From contig JAGLHT010000027.1 in NCBI GenBank assembly GCA_023143455.1, forward strand, positions 1-32,731: 32,731 nt of DNA, given 5' to 3'. How positions within the stretch are numbered: position 1 is the stretch's first letter; every line of letters starts with the position of its first letter. The notes under the pieces are model-generated. The model saw only the letters and a list, made by a program, of their open reading frames with translations. It was not told the origin of the DNA and made no database searches. Made by a program: the position numbers and the translations under genes. This document shows, piece by piece, positions 17,053-25,723 of this stretch. This stretch comes from Desulfobacterales bacterium. Its GTDB lineage: Bacteria; Desulfobacterota; Desulfobacteria; Desulfobacterales; Desulfobacteraceae.

Positions 17053-18198
17053 TTAAATTTCAAACATGGATGAAATTGTTTGGGTCTGATGAATTCTTGC
17101 ACCTCTTTTTAAAAATATTCCGATAAATTTTTCAGGATCAATACAGCCTTCCGGTGCTACTACACCTTTTACTATTACATCTCCTGCATCCATCATAAGC
17201 GATGCAATTGAGGCGGGCAAACCTGTTCCCGGTGCCATTCTACCAACCATGTCAGCTATGTAGGTAACTTTTTTACCATCTTTTTCCCCTTTAACAATAA
17301 CTTTAAGACCGGAGGACTGGGGACCGTTATCCCTATCTTTTGGGATTGTTTCTTCCCAAAGTTTTAATGTAAGGTCATAGGGTGCTATTTTGGTTCCCTT
17401 GATATCAATGAGTTCTGTGCTTAAAAGTCCTGTATTTTTCTGTTCTTGTATCAATTCATCCACCCATAAAGGAATAAGAGCTCCTTTAATAATTACATTT
17501 TTAACACCCTTAATGTATTTTGGCAGTGTCAAGGGCTGGGGGTGACCAACATAGCGGACATGACAGGTGCCAAGCGGATCAAGAAATTTTTCTGCTGCTG
17601 GTTCAGTTCCGCCTTCTACATAGACAAGTTTTCCATCAATATATTGAGGAATTTTCCCAAGGGTCATGTGAAGACTGTGATCCCAGGCAGCTCCTGCAAG
17701 CTCGGCAATACTTACGACCCAATATAGATAAATCTCATCAACCTGGTCCAGACGGTCTGCATAATACTTAACCAGGATATTGTTGGTCCCGGGGTCCGAT
17801 CCCATTCCTGTAAGAACTGTAATACCTGCTTCTTTTGCCATTTTATCAATATCAGAGTTAAAAAGAATCTCGGTTCCCTCATAATCATCACAGATATCAA
17901 TATAGTTTATCTTGGCTTCTACAGCGGCTTTTGCTACAGGCACGGCAGTCTTGTAAAATGGCCCTGCACAATTGATAATAACATCGACTTCTTTGAAGCT
18001 ATTTACCATGGTGTTATGATCATTTACATCCATTTTGATAAGAGTTGTTTTTTCACTATCACGTAATTTAGGCGATAGTCTTTCAGGATCAGGATATAAG
18101 TCAGCCAAAATAACCTTTGTAACCTGTTCCTGCTTTATCAGATCCCTTGCAACACCCTGGCCCATACCACCGACTCCACCTATTATCAATGCACGCAT
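17053..18198 (-). CDS. Saccharopine-dehydrogenase-family NAD(P)-dependent oxidoreductase
   Basis: A 381-residue protein with an N-terminal Rossmann domain: MRALIIGGVGGMGQGVARDL contains the GxGGMGxG dinucleotide motif, and VDVIINCAGPFYKTAVPVAKA and NYIDICDDYEG are typical of the saccharopine dehydrogenase / lysine 6-dehydrogenase / carboxynorspermidine dehydrogenase group. The family oxidises or forms secondary amines and imines from amino acids. It sits between a thiolase and an aminotransferase in the same minus-strand run. The likely role is dehydrogenation of an amino-acid intermediate. GGGGAT lies upstream of the ATG. Family is secure, substrate unknown. Confidence 0.8.
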   Translation of the reverse strand: MRALIIGGVGGMGQGVARDLIKQEQVTKVILADLYPDPERLSPKLRDSEKTTLIKMDVNDHNTMVNSFKEVDVIINCAGPFYKTAVPVAKAAVEAKINYIDICDDYEGTEILFNSDIDKMAKEAGITVLTGMGSDPGTNNILVKYYADRLDQVDEIYLYWVVSIAELAGAAWDHSLHMTLGKIPQYIDGKLVYVEGGTEPAAEKFLDPLGTCHVRYVGHPQPLTLPKYIKGVKNVIIKGALIPLWVDELIQEQKNTGLLSTELIDIKGTKIAPYDLTLKLWEETIPKDRDNGPQSSGLKVIVKGEKDGKKVTYIADMVGRMAPGTGLPASIASLMMDAGDVIVKGVVAPEGCIDPEKFIGIFLKRGARIHQTQTISSMFEI

Positions 18199-18250
18199 AT
18201 TATTATCCCCTGTAAATTATCTAAAATTCATATATTTATTAAATTTATTT

Positions 18251-19444
18251 TCAATCACCTATTTTTAATACAATAGCCGCTCCGGTGTCTCCTGCTGCAC
18301 AGCCGGTAAAGAGCATATATCCTCCGCCCAGATCAGCCAATTCCTCAATACCTTCAATAATTAGTCGTCCGGCTGTTGGAGCTTGGGGATGACCAAATAT
18401 CAAAGAAGACCCAAAATTATTAAATCCATTCACATCAATGTTCATCTGATTTGCAAGATAGATATCGTTGGCAGCAAAGGGGTTGTGAGTTTTGATTACT
18501 TTAACACCTTTTATGGAGATGCCGGCCTTGTCTAAAGCCATTTGGGCAGCAGGTACAACTGCCATTGCCATGAATCCTTTTTTTGCTCGTGAGAATCCAT
18601 AAGAGATAATCTGTGCATCCTTAGATTTATCCTGACTTATTTCTGATGCTTTTTCTTTTGTAGTAACAATCAGAGCACAATTTCCGTCAGCAGGATGGGT
18701 CTGGGAGCCAAAAGTGTGAGAGCCGTCTGGCAATATTGGTCTTAAGCTTTCAAGTCCTTCCTTTGTGGTAGGCATAATTCCTTCATCTGCTTCTATTTGA
18801 ATAGCTTTCTTCTTAGATACTTTAATGGAAACTTGAAACATATATTTTTTCTGAAATTCACGATCATTGGTCAAAGCATCTGAATATTGTTCACTTCTCC
18901 GCAAAGCCACTTCATCACATTGCTCTCTTGTGACACCAGTTTCTTTTGCAACATTTTCAGCAGTTTGAATCATGGCATTCTTTGCCCAGGGATCATTATT
19001 GAACTGATCCATTACCCAGTTTTCTGAAATTACCTGCCCCCCAGGACCTTTGGGGTTTGGCCAGATAGTATGCGGTCCATTTGAACAACGGTCTGTCATC
19101 AACGTGAATACGTTTTGATAAAGACCTGTTTCAATACCAATAGCTGCCTGGAATATAACAGTGGTTGAAGTTGAACACGCCTGATTTATAAGAACACCTG
19201 AAATATTCTCCGCCCCAATCAAAGCAGCTGCCCAGGATCCTCCATAAAACATATGGGGTTGGCCCACTGTCGCGCCGAGGATTAAATAATCAAAGACATC
19301 CGGTCTGATCTCTTTTGTATCAAGCCAGTTTTTAGCAGTTTCAGATCCAAGAACAATGGAATGCTCATTAGCCATACTACCCTGCCATTTGGAAAATGGG
19401 CTTGAATAATAGCCTTTGTATGGAATAAACGCTTTTGTTAACAT
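18251..19444 (-). CDS. Thiolase-family protein (acetyl-CoA acetyltransferase-like)
   Basis: A 397-residue thiolase. The nucleophilic Cys90 is in INQACSTST, an NPFAAND block with His320-Asn321 corresponds to the NEAF loop, His352 lies in GHPQAPTAGR (usual form GHPxGASGAR) and Cys382 is in TGCAAGDTGAAIVL (usual form CGGGGMG). All catalytic positions are thus kept although the loops differ from biosynthetic or FadA thiolases. It would cleave a beta-ketoacyl-CoA, consistent with a CoA-thioester pathway started by the PaaK-like ligase of the same operon. AAAGGAT lies upstream of the ATG. Confidence 0.82.
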   Translation of the reverse strand: MLTKAFIPYKGYYSSPFSKWQGSMANEHSIVLGSETAKNWLDTKEIRPDVFDYLILGATVGQPHMFYGGSWAAALIGAENISGVLINQACSTSTTVIFQAAIGIETGLYQNVFTLMTDRCSNGPHTIWPNPKGPGGQVISENWVMDQFNNDPWAKNAMIQTAENVAKETGVTREQCDEVALRRSEQYSDALTNDREFQKKYMFQVSIKVSKKKAIQIEADEGIMPTTKEGLESLRPILPDGSHTFGSQTHPADGNCALIVTTKEKASEISQDKSKDAQIISYGFSRAKKGFMAMAVVPAAQMALDKAGISIKGVKVIKTHNPFAANDIYLANQMNIDVNGFNNFGSSLIFGHPQAPTAGRLIIEGIEELADLGGGYMLFTGCAAGDTGAAIVLKIGD

Positions 19445-19469
19445 TATCAGATCCTTTCGAGAATGGTTG

Positions 19470-20282
19470 TCATCGATTATATTCCCTTAAAATGGCCTCA
19501 AGCACACTACCGCCAATTGCCCGTGCTTTTTCCGAAATAGTAGTGCAATATTCAATATTTCCTCTGGGATCAATATCCCCAATTTTAAGTTGCTTCTTAA
19601 CCCTGGTATTATTTCGTATCTGCCCTCTAATCACACCGTCTATTTGAGTAATGACCGGCTTATCATCAACATAACCAATCACATCATTTTTCTTGACAAG
19701 AGTGCCGATAGCTAAAGAAGTCTTGAATATGCCTGAGCACGGAGCTCTGAGAACTCTTTCTTTTGTATACCCGCTGATATTGCCTGGGACACCGGTATTA
19801 GGTTCGGGGCATCCTTTTAGAATAACCCTTCCAAGATTATGACCCCGATTGGTTTCTATAACCATATGAACATCTTTACCTGCCTCAAACCCTGGTCCCA
19901 GTCCAATCACCAGAGAAGCTTCAGATAAATTTGTCCCCAGATTTTTCTTAGCAATAATAGCATCAATTACCACATGGGGTTTAATTAATTTAACAGACTT
20001 CCAATCCGGATCAACAATGACTGGAATTTGATCCATGCCCCAGGCAGTTTGAAAATCATTTGGTTGCAAGACTTTTTTTGCCTTAACACCTTCCACGACG
20101 ACTGTCCTCTCTTGGATTACCTCACAGAAAGAAACCCGCCTTCTGACAGCCATAGGGTTTTCAATTTCCATCATAAAGATATATTTAAAATTTGATTGAA
20201 AAAGGCGACAGGCAATACCAGTAGCCATTTCCCCTGCCCCTTTTATAGCAATGGTTAATTCTGAGATATTAATTGTTTTCAT
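19470..20282 (-). CDS. yqeB: YqeB/EF2563-type selenium-dependent molybdenum hydroxylase accessory protein
   Basis: About 270 residues from the ATG at 20282; a GTG at 20306 inside the previous gene would add eight residues, and neither start has a clear ribosome binding site. It opens with a Rossmann-like IAIKGAGEMATGIACRLF and contains DAIIAKKN, LVIGLGPGFEAG, NTGVPGNISGYTKERVLRAP and IGGSVLEAIL, the conserved blocks of the EF2563 family. That family marks selenium-dependent molybdenum hydroxylases, where a labile selenium is added to the Mo cofactor; its exact biochemical step is unproven. It follows the DUF364 gene directly. Its presence suggests that at least one of the two hydroxylases in this operon carries labile Se. 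Confidence 0.8.
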   Translation of the reverse strand: MKTINISELTIAIKGAGEMATGIACRLFQSNFKYIFMMEIENPMAVRRRVSFCEVIQERTVVVEGVKAKKVLQPNDFQTAWGMDQIPVIVDPDWKSVKLIKPHVVIDAIIAKKNLGTNLSEASLVIGLGPGFEAGKDVHMVIETNRGHNLGRVILKGCPEPNTGVPGNISGYTKERVLRAPCSGIFKTSLAIGTLVKKNDVIGYVDDKPVITQIDGVIRGQIRNNTRVKKQLKIGDIDPRGNIEYCTTISEKARAIGGSVLEAILREYNR

Positions 20283-20289
20283 TTTTATT

Positions 20290-21012
20290 TTAATGCCCGT
20301 ATTCACAAAAAGTTGTAAGATTAAGAATTTTTGCAGGGGCTGAAATGGTTACTCCATAAAAAACAGCAGGTTTACCCACATCAATAAAGTTTGAAATACT
20401 GTTATTGACAATGGTCGAACCAGTTGCAAATATCATGTCGCACCACTTTATAGCTTCTTTTGTATTCTCTTCAGGTTCAATGGTGACAGAAAAAAATTCT
20501 TTTCCAACATTCTCCTTGTCAAGATCCACCGCACGGACACTGCAATGAGATGCAAGTTTTTCAAGAAACCGTGGCTGATGTCCAACCAACAAAACCTTTG
20601 AATCTTTCTGGATAATGTCAGGAAGTTTTTTTGCACAAAGAACCGGTTCCTTGTCCTTGCAGTGAATGGTCTTTTCAATAAGGTCAAGATACCGATAAAC
20701 AGCATTCAACCCTGCAATAAAAGAAGCTCGTTCCCTGTTTGTAAAAAGATCCATTGATAAAAGGTCTTTAACACGATATGACCTGTTTTCGAACTCATCT
20801 GTAAAGCTCTGGCCTTTTGCATTGAGAAAATCTGCCTCAACCATGACCTCTTTGCCTTTGATAATGGGGTAATCATCATGATCAGGAGTTCCAATTGCCT
20901 GTCTTGCTGAAAGCGCCTTGCATGAGATGTCAATAGGTTGATCTGCAAGATCATAAAAGATTATTTTTTCTTCTAAAGCTTTTTTCAAAGTGTCATATAT
21001 ATTTTTCGACAT
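20290..21012 (-). CDS. DUF4213/DUF364 Rossmann-like protein (putative heavy-metal chelation)
   Basis: A 240-residue protein. The N-terminal part (DUF4213-like) has the pattern SARQAIGTPDHDDYPIIKGKE. The C-terminal DUF364 part has SKVLLVGHQPRFLEKL, AVDLD and CDMIFATGSTIVNNSISNFI, then AVFYGVTISAPAKIL. Family members are proposed to handle metals or act in metal-cofactor pathways, without firm biochemistry. Its stop is adjacent to the YqeB start and its start directly follows the TauE stop, so it belongs to the molybdenum/selenium accessory block. AGGAAATATAA precedes the ATG. Confidence 0.75.
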   Translation of the reverse strand: MSKNIYDTLKKALEEKIIFYDLADQPIDISCKALSARQAIGTPDHDDYPIIKGKEVMVEADFLNAKGQSFTDEFENRSYRVKDLLSMDLFTNRERASFIAGLNAVYRYLDLIEKTIHCKDKEPVLCAKKLPDIIQKDSKVLLVGHQPRFLEKLASHCSVRAVDLDKENVGKEFFSVTIEPEENTKEAIKWCDMIFATGSTIVNNSISNFIDVGKPAVFYGVTISAPAKILNLTTFCEYGH

Positions 21013-21870
21013 TTATATTTCCTTATATAGGGTTTTTCTTGTCTCTCTATTTATCTTTATTACCCGGAATATCGGTTGTAACAGATATGTAGAGGCAATC
21101 ATAATCAGAATAATGCCAAATACTTGTTTAAGAAAAAAACCCGGCAATAGACCGGATATGGCAGAGCCAGTCACAGCACCTACAAGAGACAGGAGGAATA
21201 AAGCCTTAAATGATTTGAAATCTAAATTTGCAAGCTTGTGGTGCATGAGTGTGGCTGATGTTGTTAAAAAAAACATGGTAGTTAAAGAGAGGCAGATAGC
21301 TTCATGCACGTTAAAATCCATCACAATTACAAAAAATGGAATAATGAGCAGTCCGCAGCCAATACCCAGCCACGTTGCGATTATACCGGTGATGATTCCG
21401 AAAGCCATGATAAAAATGGCCTCATGAATCCAGGATATCTCACTCAGGCTTGAAAACATTAAAAAAGGAAAATCAACAAGTTTTAGGATTCGAAGGCTTG
21501 CAATGAGAAGAAAAATGGCAAAAATCCATTTGAGCCACTGGTTGTTCCCTTTATGAATAAATTTTGAACCTATTATTGTACCAATGATACATGAAGGAAT
21601 AAAAACAAGAAAATATTTACCAGGGGGGGGATTGGAAAAAAAGAATAAATGAGACACCGCACCCACAAATGTGATGGAAATAATGGTTGCAAGGGAAATG
21701 CCTGCTGCACGTTTAAAATCAAATTTAAAAACAGATATGAAAGCAGAAACAAATATAGTGCCTCCACCTATACCGATACCTGCACTGAAAAGCGCAACAA
21801 AAAAACTCAGCAGGTTCAGCGCACGTTTATGAAAATTATTAGATATATTTATTGTTAACTTCAATAGCAT
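21013..21870 (-). CDS. TauE/SafE-family membrane anion transporter
   Basis: A 285-residue hydrophobic protein with about eight membrane segments. The duplicated TauE/SafE hallmark appears as SAGIGIGGGTIFVSAFI near the N-terminus and IIATWLGIGCGLLIIPFFV in the second half. The family moves sulfite, sulfoacetate or other small anions. Inside a Mo/Se accessory block it might carry a sulfur, selenium or organic anion (inference only). It contains an 8-base G/C homopolymer (21622-21629) coding for Pro-Pro-Pro; the frame is intact. GGAGAG lies upstream of the ATG. Confidence 0.82.
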   Translation of the reverse strand: MLLKLTINISNNFHKRALNLLSFFVALFSAGIGIGGGTIFVSAFISVFKFDFKRAAGISLATIISITFVGAVSHLFFFSNPPPGKYFLVFIPSCIIGTIIGSKFIHKGNNQWLKWIFAIFLLIASLRILKLVDFPFLMFSSLSEISWIHEAIFIMAFGIITGIIATWLGIGCGLLIIPFFVIVMDFNVHEAICLSLTTMFFLTTSATLMHHKLANLDFKSFKALFLLSLVGAVTGSAISGLLPGFFLKQVFGIILIMIASTYLLQPIFRVIKINRETRKTLYKEI

Positions 21871-21882
21871 TACTCTCCAAAT

Positions 21883-22902
21883 TTACCTGCCAAAAGAACA
21901 AACAGGATAGTAACATATCTTACAGTTCATGCACAACCCGCCGTGACCCATGGCTGCAATATCATCTTCACTGATTATTTCTCCTGCCAAAACTCTTGGT
22001 AAAATCAGATCAAAAACAGTTTGTTTGTAATAAAAAACACAGGCTGGCAGACTGATAACAGGGATATGACCGAGCATGGAAACCATTAGCATAGCTCCGG
22101 GTAAAACAGGGCTTCCATAAAATGTGACATCGGCACCAGTCGCAATTACACCCTGGCGTGTAACATCATCCGGGTCTACGGAGAGCCCCCCTGTTGTTAT
22201 GATCAGCTCACACCCAAGTTCTTTTAACTCCAGGATAGCATTGGAAATGTCTGTAATATCATCAGGCACAATAATTTTCTTAAGCAAAGTGCAATTGGCT
22301 TCAATAATCTTTTTGCCCACAGACGGACCAAAGTCATCTGTGATCAACCCTTTATAGACCTCTGATCCTGTTACCACTGCTCCTACTTTTAAAGATTTAT
22401 ATGGCTTCAGAGAAAGAATGCTTCCTGTCTCTCTTGTCAGCGTTTCAAGTGTTTCTATGTTTTTTGCAGGTATGGTCAATGGAATAATCCGTGTGCCTGC
22501 AATGATCTCTCCTTTTTTACAGGGAAAATTATTCTTTAATGTGGCTACAATAATACTATCCATCTTATTGACTAAAAGGAGTGCATCAACATTGATTTTT
22601 AAAAGCCCGGCACACTTAGTACTAATATTAATTTTACCTTCTCTTGGCTCGGAAAATTCAAAATCCTGATCTGAAATAGCTCTTGAAATCCTATATGCTG
22701 CATCATCTTCATGGAGTTGATCTTTCCCAAGATCAAGAACATAGAGATATTGTTTACCAATCTTTAAGAGCTCCTCGATATCCTCTTTTTTTACAATATG
22801 ACCTTTTTTAAACCCGACTCCTTTGAATTTTCCCCGGATAATCCGCGTCATGTCGTGGGCAAGAATTGTACCGACTGCATCTTCAACTTTAATTTTCTTC
22901 AT
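21883..22902 (-). CDS. Molybdopterin-binding (MoeA/MogA-like) protein with C-terminal Cys cluster
   Basis: A 339-residue protein. It starts KVEDAVGTILAHDMTRI, as in molybdopterin-binding proteins of hydroxylase operons. The MoCF_biosynth domain (about 175-300) has KVGAVVTGSEVYKG, IITTGGLSVDPDDVTR and SPVLPGAMLMVSMLGHIPVI. The end carries GGLCMNCKICYYPVC (C-x2-C-x2-C-x4-C), which could bind iron-sulfur or zinc. It probably inserts or modifies molybdenum cofactor for the hydroxylases encoded directly upstream (10-base gap). It is not a general MoeA because the MoeA-specific N-terminal domains are shortened or absent. Confidence 0.82.
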   Translation of the reverse strand: MKKIKVEDAVGTILAHDMTRIIRGKFKGVGFKKGHIVKKEDIEELLKIGKQYLYVLDLGKDQLHEDDAAYRISRAISDQDFEFSEPREGKINISTKCAGLLKINVDALLLVNKMDSIIVATLKNNFPCKKGEIIAGTRIIPLTIPAKNIETLETLTRETGSILSLKPYKSLKVGAVVTGSEVYKGLITDDFGPSVGKKIIEANCTLLKKIIVPDDITDISNAILELKELGCELIITTGGLSVDPDDVTRQGVIATGADVTFYGSPVLPGAMLMVSMLGHIPVISLPACVFYYKQTVFDLILPRVLAGEIISEDDIAAMGHGGLCMNCKICYYPVCSFGR

Positions 22903-22912
22903 TTACATATCC

Positions 22913-25189
22913 CTAAGATTCTTTACTCTTAATTGCTGCAAGAATCTTATCCGGAGTTAAGGGAAAAGAATCCATATACACTCCAATGGCATTACTGACA
23001 GCAGCACTATAAGCTTGGGCTGCTGACATTGCAATAGACATTCCAGCTTCCTTGGCTCCGTATGGTCCTTTAGGATCAACTGATTCCACGATGATGTTAT
23101 TAATCTTAGGTGGCATATCACAGGCCAGGGGCAATTTATAATCCAACATGGTTGGATTTATACATCTGCCGCCATTCCATTCATGGTATTCGGTGAGCAT
23201 GCCGCCCTGCCCGCCCATGGCAATTGAACCTTCAAACTGCCCTTCAAGAACCAAAGGATTTAAAGCATAACCTACATCCTGAGCTGCAGTTGCTTCAAGT
23301 ACCTCAACCTGACCTGTGTTGGGGTCAACTTTAACTTCAACAATGGTTGTGCCAAAGGAAAAGGCCTCACACATCTGACCATAAGGATTTTTGACCCATT
23401 CGCGTTTCATATCCACCTTGGGCCAGTAGCCACCTTCGGCATTAACAGAATTAAAGTTTAAAAGACTTATTCTCACTACCTTTTTAATAGGTATGGATTT
23501 TTCAGGGTCATCTCTAACAAAAATCAGACGGTTTTGAGCAACAAGTTTGTCAGGACTCACTTTTAATACTTTTGAAGCTACTTTAAAAAGCTTTGCACGG
23601 CAGTTTTGTGCCGCAATCTTTACAGCATGACCGCCCACAAAGGTTGAGACCTGGGAATATGATCCAGGATCAGAAGACGTGGTCTCTGTATCAGCTGAAA
23701 CCAGATGTATATCTTCGGGCAAAAGCCCTAACTCCTCTGCTGCAATCTGAACCAACATATTGTCATTGCCCTGACCATTATCCACAACCCCTGACATAAC
23801 AGTTGCTTCGCCGTCTTCATTGAACTTTATAAATGACTGAGAGCCACCACGGATTCCCATAGGAAATCCTGTCTGCACGGAATTGGTTCCAATACCAATG
23901 CCATGTAAAGGTGGTAGTTTTCCCCATTTTTCCTTAAACCTTGATTTTTCAACTGCCTTGTGAATGGTTTCATCCATGGCACAGGAATCAACATAGGATT
24001 TCGTACTTGTATATTCACCTGGCTGTCGGGAATTTCTTAACCTAATTTCCACAGGGTCAATACCAATGTGCTCTGCAATCATGTCCAGCTGGGTGTCAAG
24101 GCCTGCTGCGAATCCACGTCCGTGAGTCCTTATCATGCCTCGGATGGGTTTATTTGTATAAATCCTATACCCGTTGTACCTGACACTTCCCATTCTATAG
24201 GCCTGTTCCATGGAAAGAAATGGTACGCTTGTGGCAATGGGACCAGTACTGGAGTATGCTCCTCCATCCATGTAGCATGTGGTTTCTCTTGCCAGAACTC
24301 TCCCATCCTTATCCACTCCTGTTTTATGAGTAGTGATCATGGCATGTCCCTGACGGGTGGCAATTGTATTTTCTTCTCTGGTAAACTGAATTCTTACCGG
24401 TTTTTTGGTCTTTTTGGCTAAAAGTGCACAGATATAGTCTACCGGACAGATTTCAGAACGTCCACCAAATGCACCTCCAATGGCAATTTTCCTTACTTTT
24501 ACCTTATGCAGAGGAATTTTGAATGCATTGGATAAAGGTTTAGATTTCATATGCGGACCACCATTGGGACACCAAATTTCAAGACAGTCTTCATGGTCAA
24601 ACCTTGCAACGATTGCATAGGGTTCTGCCTGAAAATAGGATTCTTCCGGTGCTACAAATGTGTCTTCCCTGATATAATGAGCTTTTTTAAAGTTTTCATC
24701 AACGTTTCCAGTATCAATATTCACATGAACATTAATATTGTTTGGAAAATCCCCATGGATAAGTTCAGTCTCAGAAGCCATGGCTTCCATAGAATCAAAT
24801 ACTGCTGGCAGTTCCTCATAAGTTACTTCAATAAGATCAAGAGCTTTAAGGGCTGTCTCTTCGTCCACAGCAGCCACACCTGCAACTTCATCTCCTATGT
24901 ATCTGACCTTTTGGGTTTGAATAAACTCCTGGTCTCTGGTATAAGCAAACACCCCCCACTTGACACCTTCAGTATCTTTTCCTGTGACAACCGATTTGAC
25001 GCCGGGAAGTGCTTCTGCCTTTGATGTATCAATATTTAAAATGCGGGCATGGGCATAAGGACTGCGTTTGATTTTTCCCACCAGCATGCCGGGCAATTTC
25101 AGATCAGCTGTAAATTTTGCCTTTCCCATAACCTTGGCCCTGGAATCAACCCTGGGCATTCTTTTTCCGATAATGGCATAATCAGACAT
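22913..25189 (-). CDS. Molybdenum-binding subunit of xanthine-dehydrogenase-family hydroxylase (trimer 2), catalytic Glu replaced by Met
   Basis: A 758-residue large subunit of the xanthine oxidase family. N-terminal ald/xan domain: RMPRVDSRAKVMGKAKFTAD. Mo-cofactor motifs: IGGAFGGRSEICPVDY, MIRTHGRGFAAGLDTQLD, GVVDNGQGNDNMLVQIAAEE. Near the C-terminus the sequence GPYGAKEAGMSIAMS replaces the usual GAKGxGE, so residue 717, which should be the base Glu (E1261 in bovine XDH), is Met. The paralogue at 26749-29031 keeps Glu at the matching position, 41 residues from its end in both proteins. With the adjoining 2Fe-2S and FAD/4Fe-4S subunits it forms a heterotrimer like 4-hydroxybenzoyl-CoA reductase. 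The fold is certain, but the reaction may not be a standard hydroxylation. Confidence 0.88.
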   Translation of the reverse strand: MSDYAIIGKRMPRVDSRAKVMGKAKFTADLKLPGMLVGKIKRSPYAHARILNIDTSKAEALPGVKSVVTGKDTEGVKWGVFAYTRDQEFIQTQKVRYIGDEVAGVAAVDEETALKALDLIEVTYEELPAVFDSMEAMASETELIHGDFPNNINVHVNIDTGNVDENFKKAHYIREDTFVAPEESYFQAEPYAIVARFDHEDCLEIWCPNGGPHMKSKPLSNAFKIPLHKVKVRKIAIGGAFGGRSEICPVDYICALLAKKTKKPVRIQFTREENTIATRQGHAMITTHKTGVDKDGRVLARETTCYMDGGAYSSTGPIATSVPFLSMEQAYRMGSVRYNGYRIYTNKPIRGMIRTHGRGFAAGLDTQLDMIAEHIGIDPVEIRLRNSRQPGEYTSTKSYVDSCAMDETIHKAVEKSRFKEKWGKLPPLHGIGIGTNSVQTGFPMGIRGGSQSFIKFNEDGEATVMSGVVDNGQGNDNMLVQIAAEELGLLPEDIHLVSADTETTSSDPGSYSQVSTFVGGHAVKIAAQNCRAKLFKVASKVLKVSPDKLVAQNRLIFVRDDPEKSIPIKKVVRISLLNFNSVNAEGGYWPKVDMKREWVKNPYGQMCEAFSFGTTIVEVKVDPNTGQVEVLEATAAQDVGYALNPLVLEGQFEGSIAMGGQGGMLTEYHEWNGGRCINPTMLDYKLPLACDMPPKINNIIVESVDPKGPYGAKEAGMSIAMSAAQAYSAAVSNAIGVYMDSFPLTPDKILAAIKSKES

Positions 25190-25192
25190 ATT

Positions 25193-25702
25193 TTACTCCT
25201 TTGCTTTACTGAAAGTGATACAATCGGGACAATGATCCTGAGAATTCCCTGCATGGGCAACTGCTTTGACAATTTTTGTATACCCAGTACATCGACAAAT
25301 ATTTCCTGCAATTGCCTTGCGAACTGTTTTTTCATCGGGCTTGGAATTAATTTTTAACAGCGCATCAGCTGACATGAGCATACCTGGAGTGCAGAACCCA
25401 CATTGAACAGCCCCGTGATCAACAAAGGATTGCTGAAGACTTGACAATTCATCCCCCTTGGCAAGCCCTTCCACTGTTTTGATCTTTGTTCCCGTGGCTT
25501 CCATGGCAAGGGTCAGGCAGGATCTAACAGGTTTATCATCCATATGAATAGTACATGATCCGCAAACGCCTTCACCACAGCTTTCCTTTGATCCGGTCAA
25601 GTCAAGTTCATCCCTCAGCACTTCTAAAAGGGTATCATTTGGATAGACCATAACCTCACAGGGTTTGTCATTTATATTTAAGGTGATGAGTATTTTTTCC
25701 AT
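25193..25702 (-). CDS. 2Fe-2S subunit of molybdenum hydroxylase (trimer 2)
   Basis: A 169-residue small subunit. The N-terminal plant-type ferredoxin domain has CGEGVCGSC and a further Cys in RSCLTLAM; the C-terminal helical domain has CGFC and ICRCTGY for the second 2Fe-2S cluster next to the Mo site. It passes electrons between the Mo centre and the FAD subunit. Only 3 bases separate its stop from the Mo-subunit ATG. The C-terminal tail (HCPDCITFSKAKE) has two extra cysteines that are not part of the standard domains. Confidence 0.92.
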   Translation of the reverse strand: MEKILITLNINDKPCEVMVYPNDTLLEVLRDELDLTGSKESCGEGVCGSCTIHMDDKPVRSCLTLAMEATGTKIKTVEGLAKGDELSSLQQSFVDHGAVQCGFCTPGMLMSADALLKINSKPDEKTVRKAIAGNICRCTGYTKIVKAVAHAGNSQDHCPDCITFSKAKE

Positions 25703-25723
25703 ATTTAAAACTCCGTTATTTGT

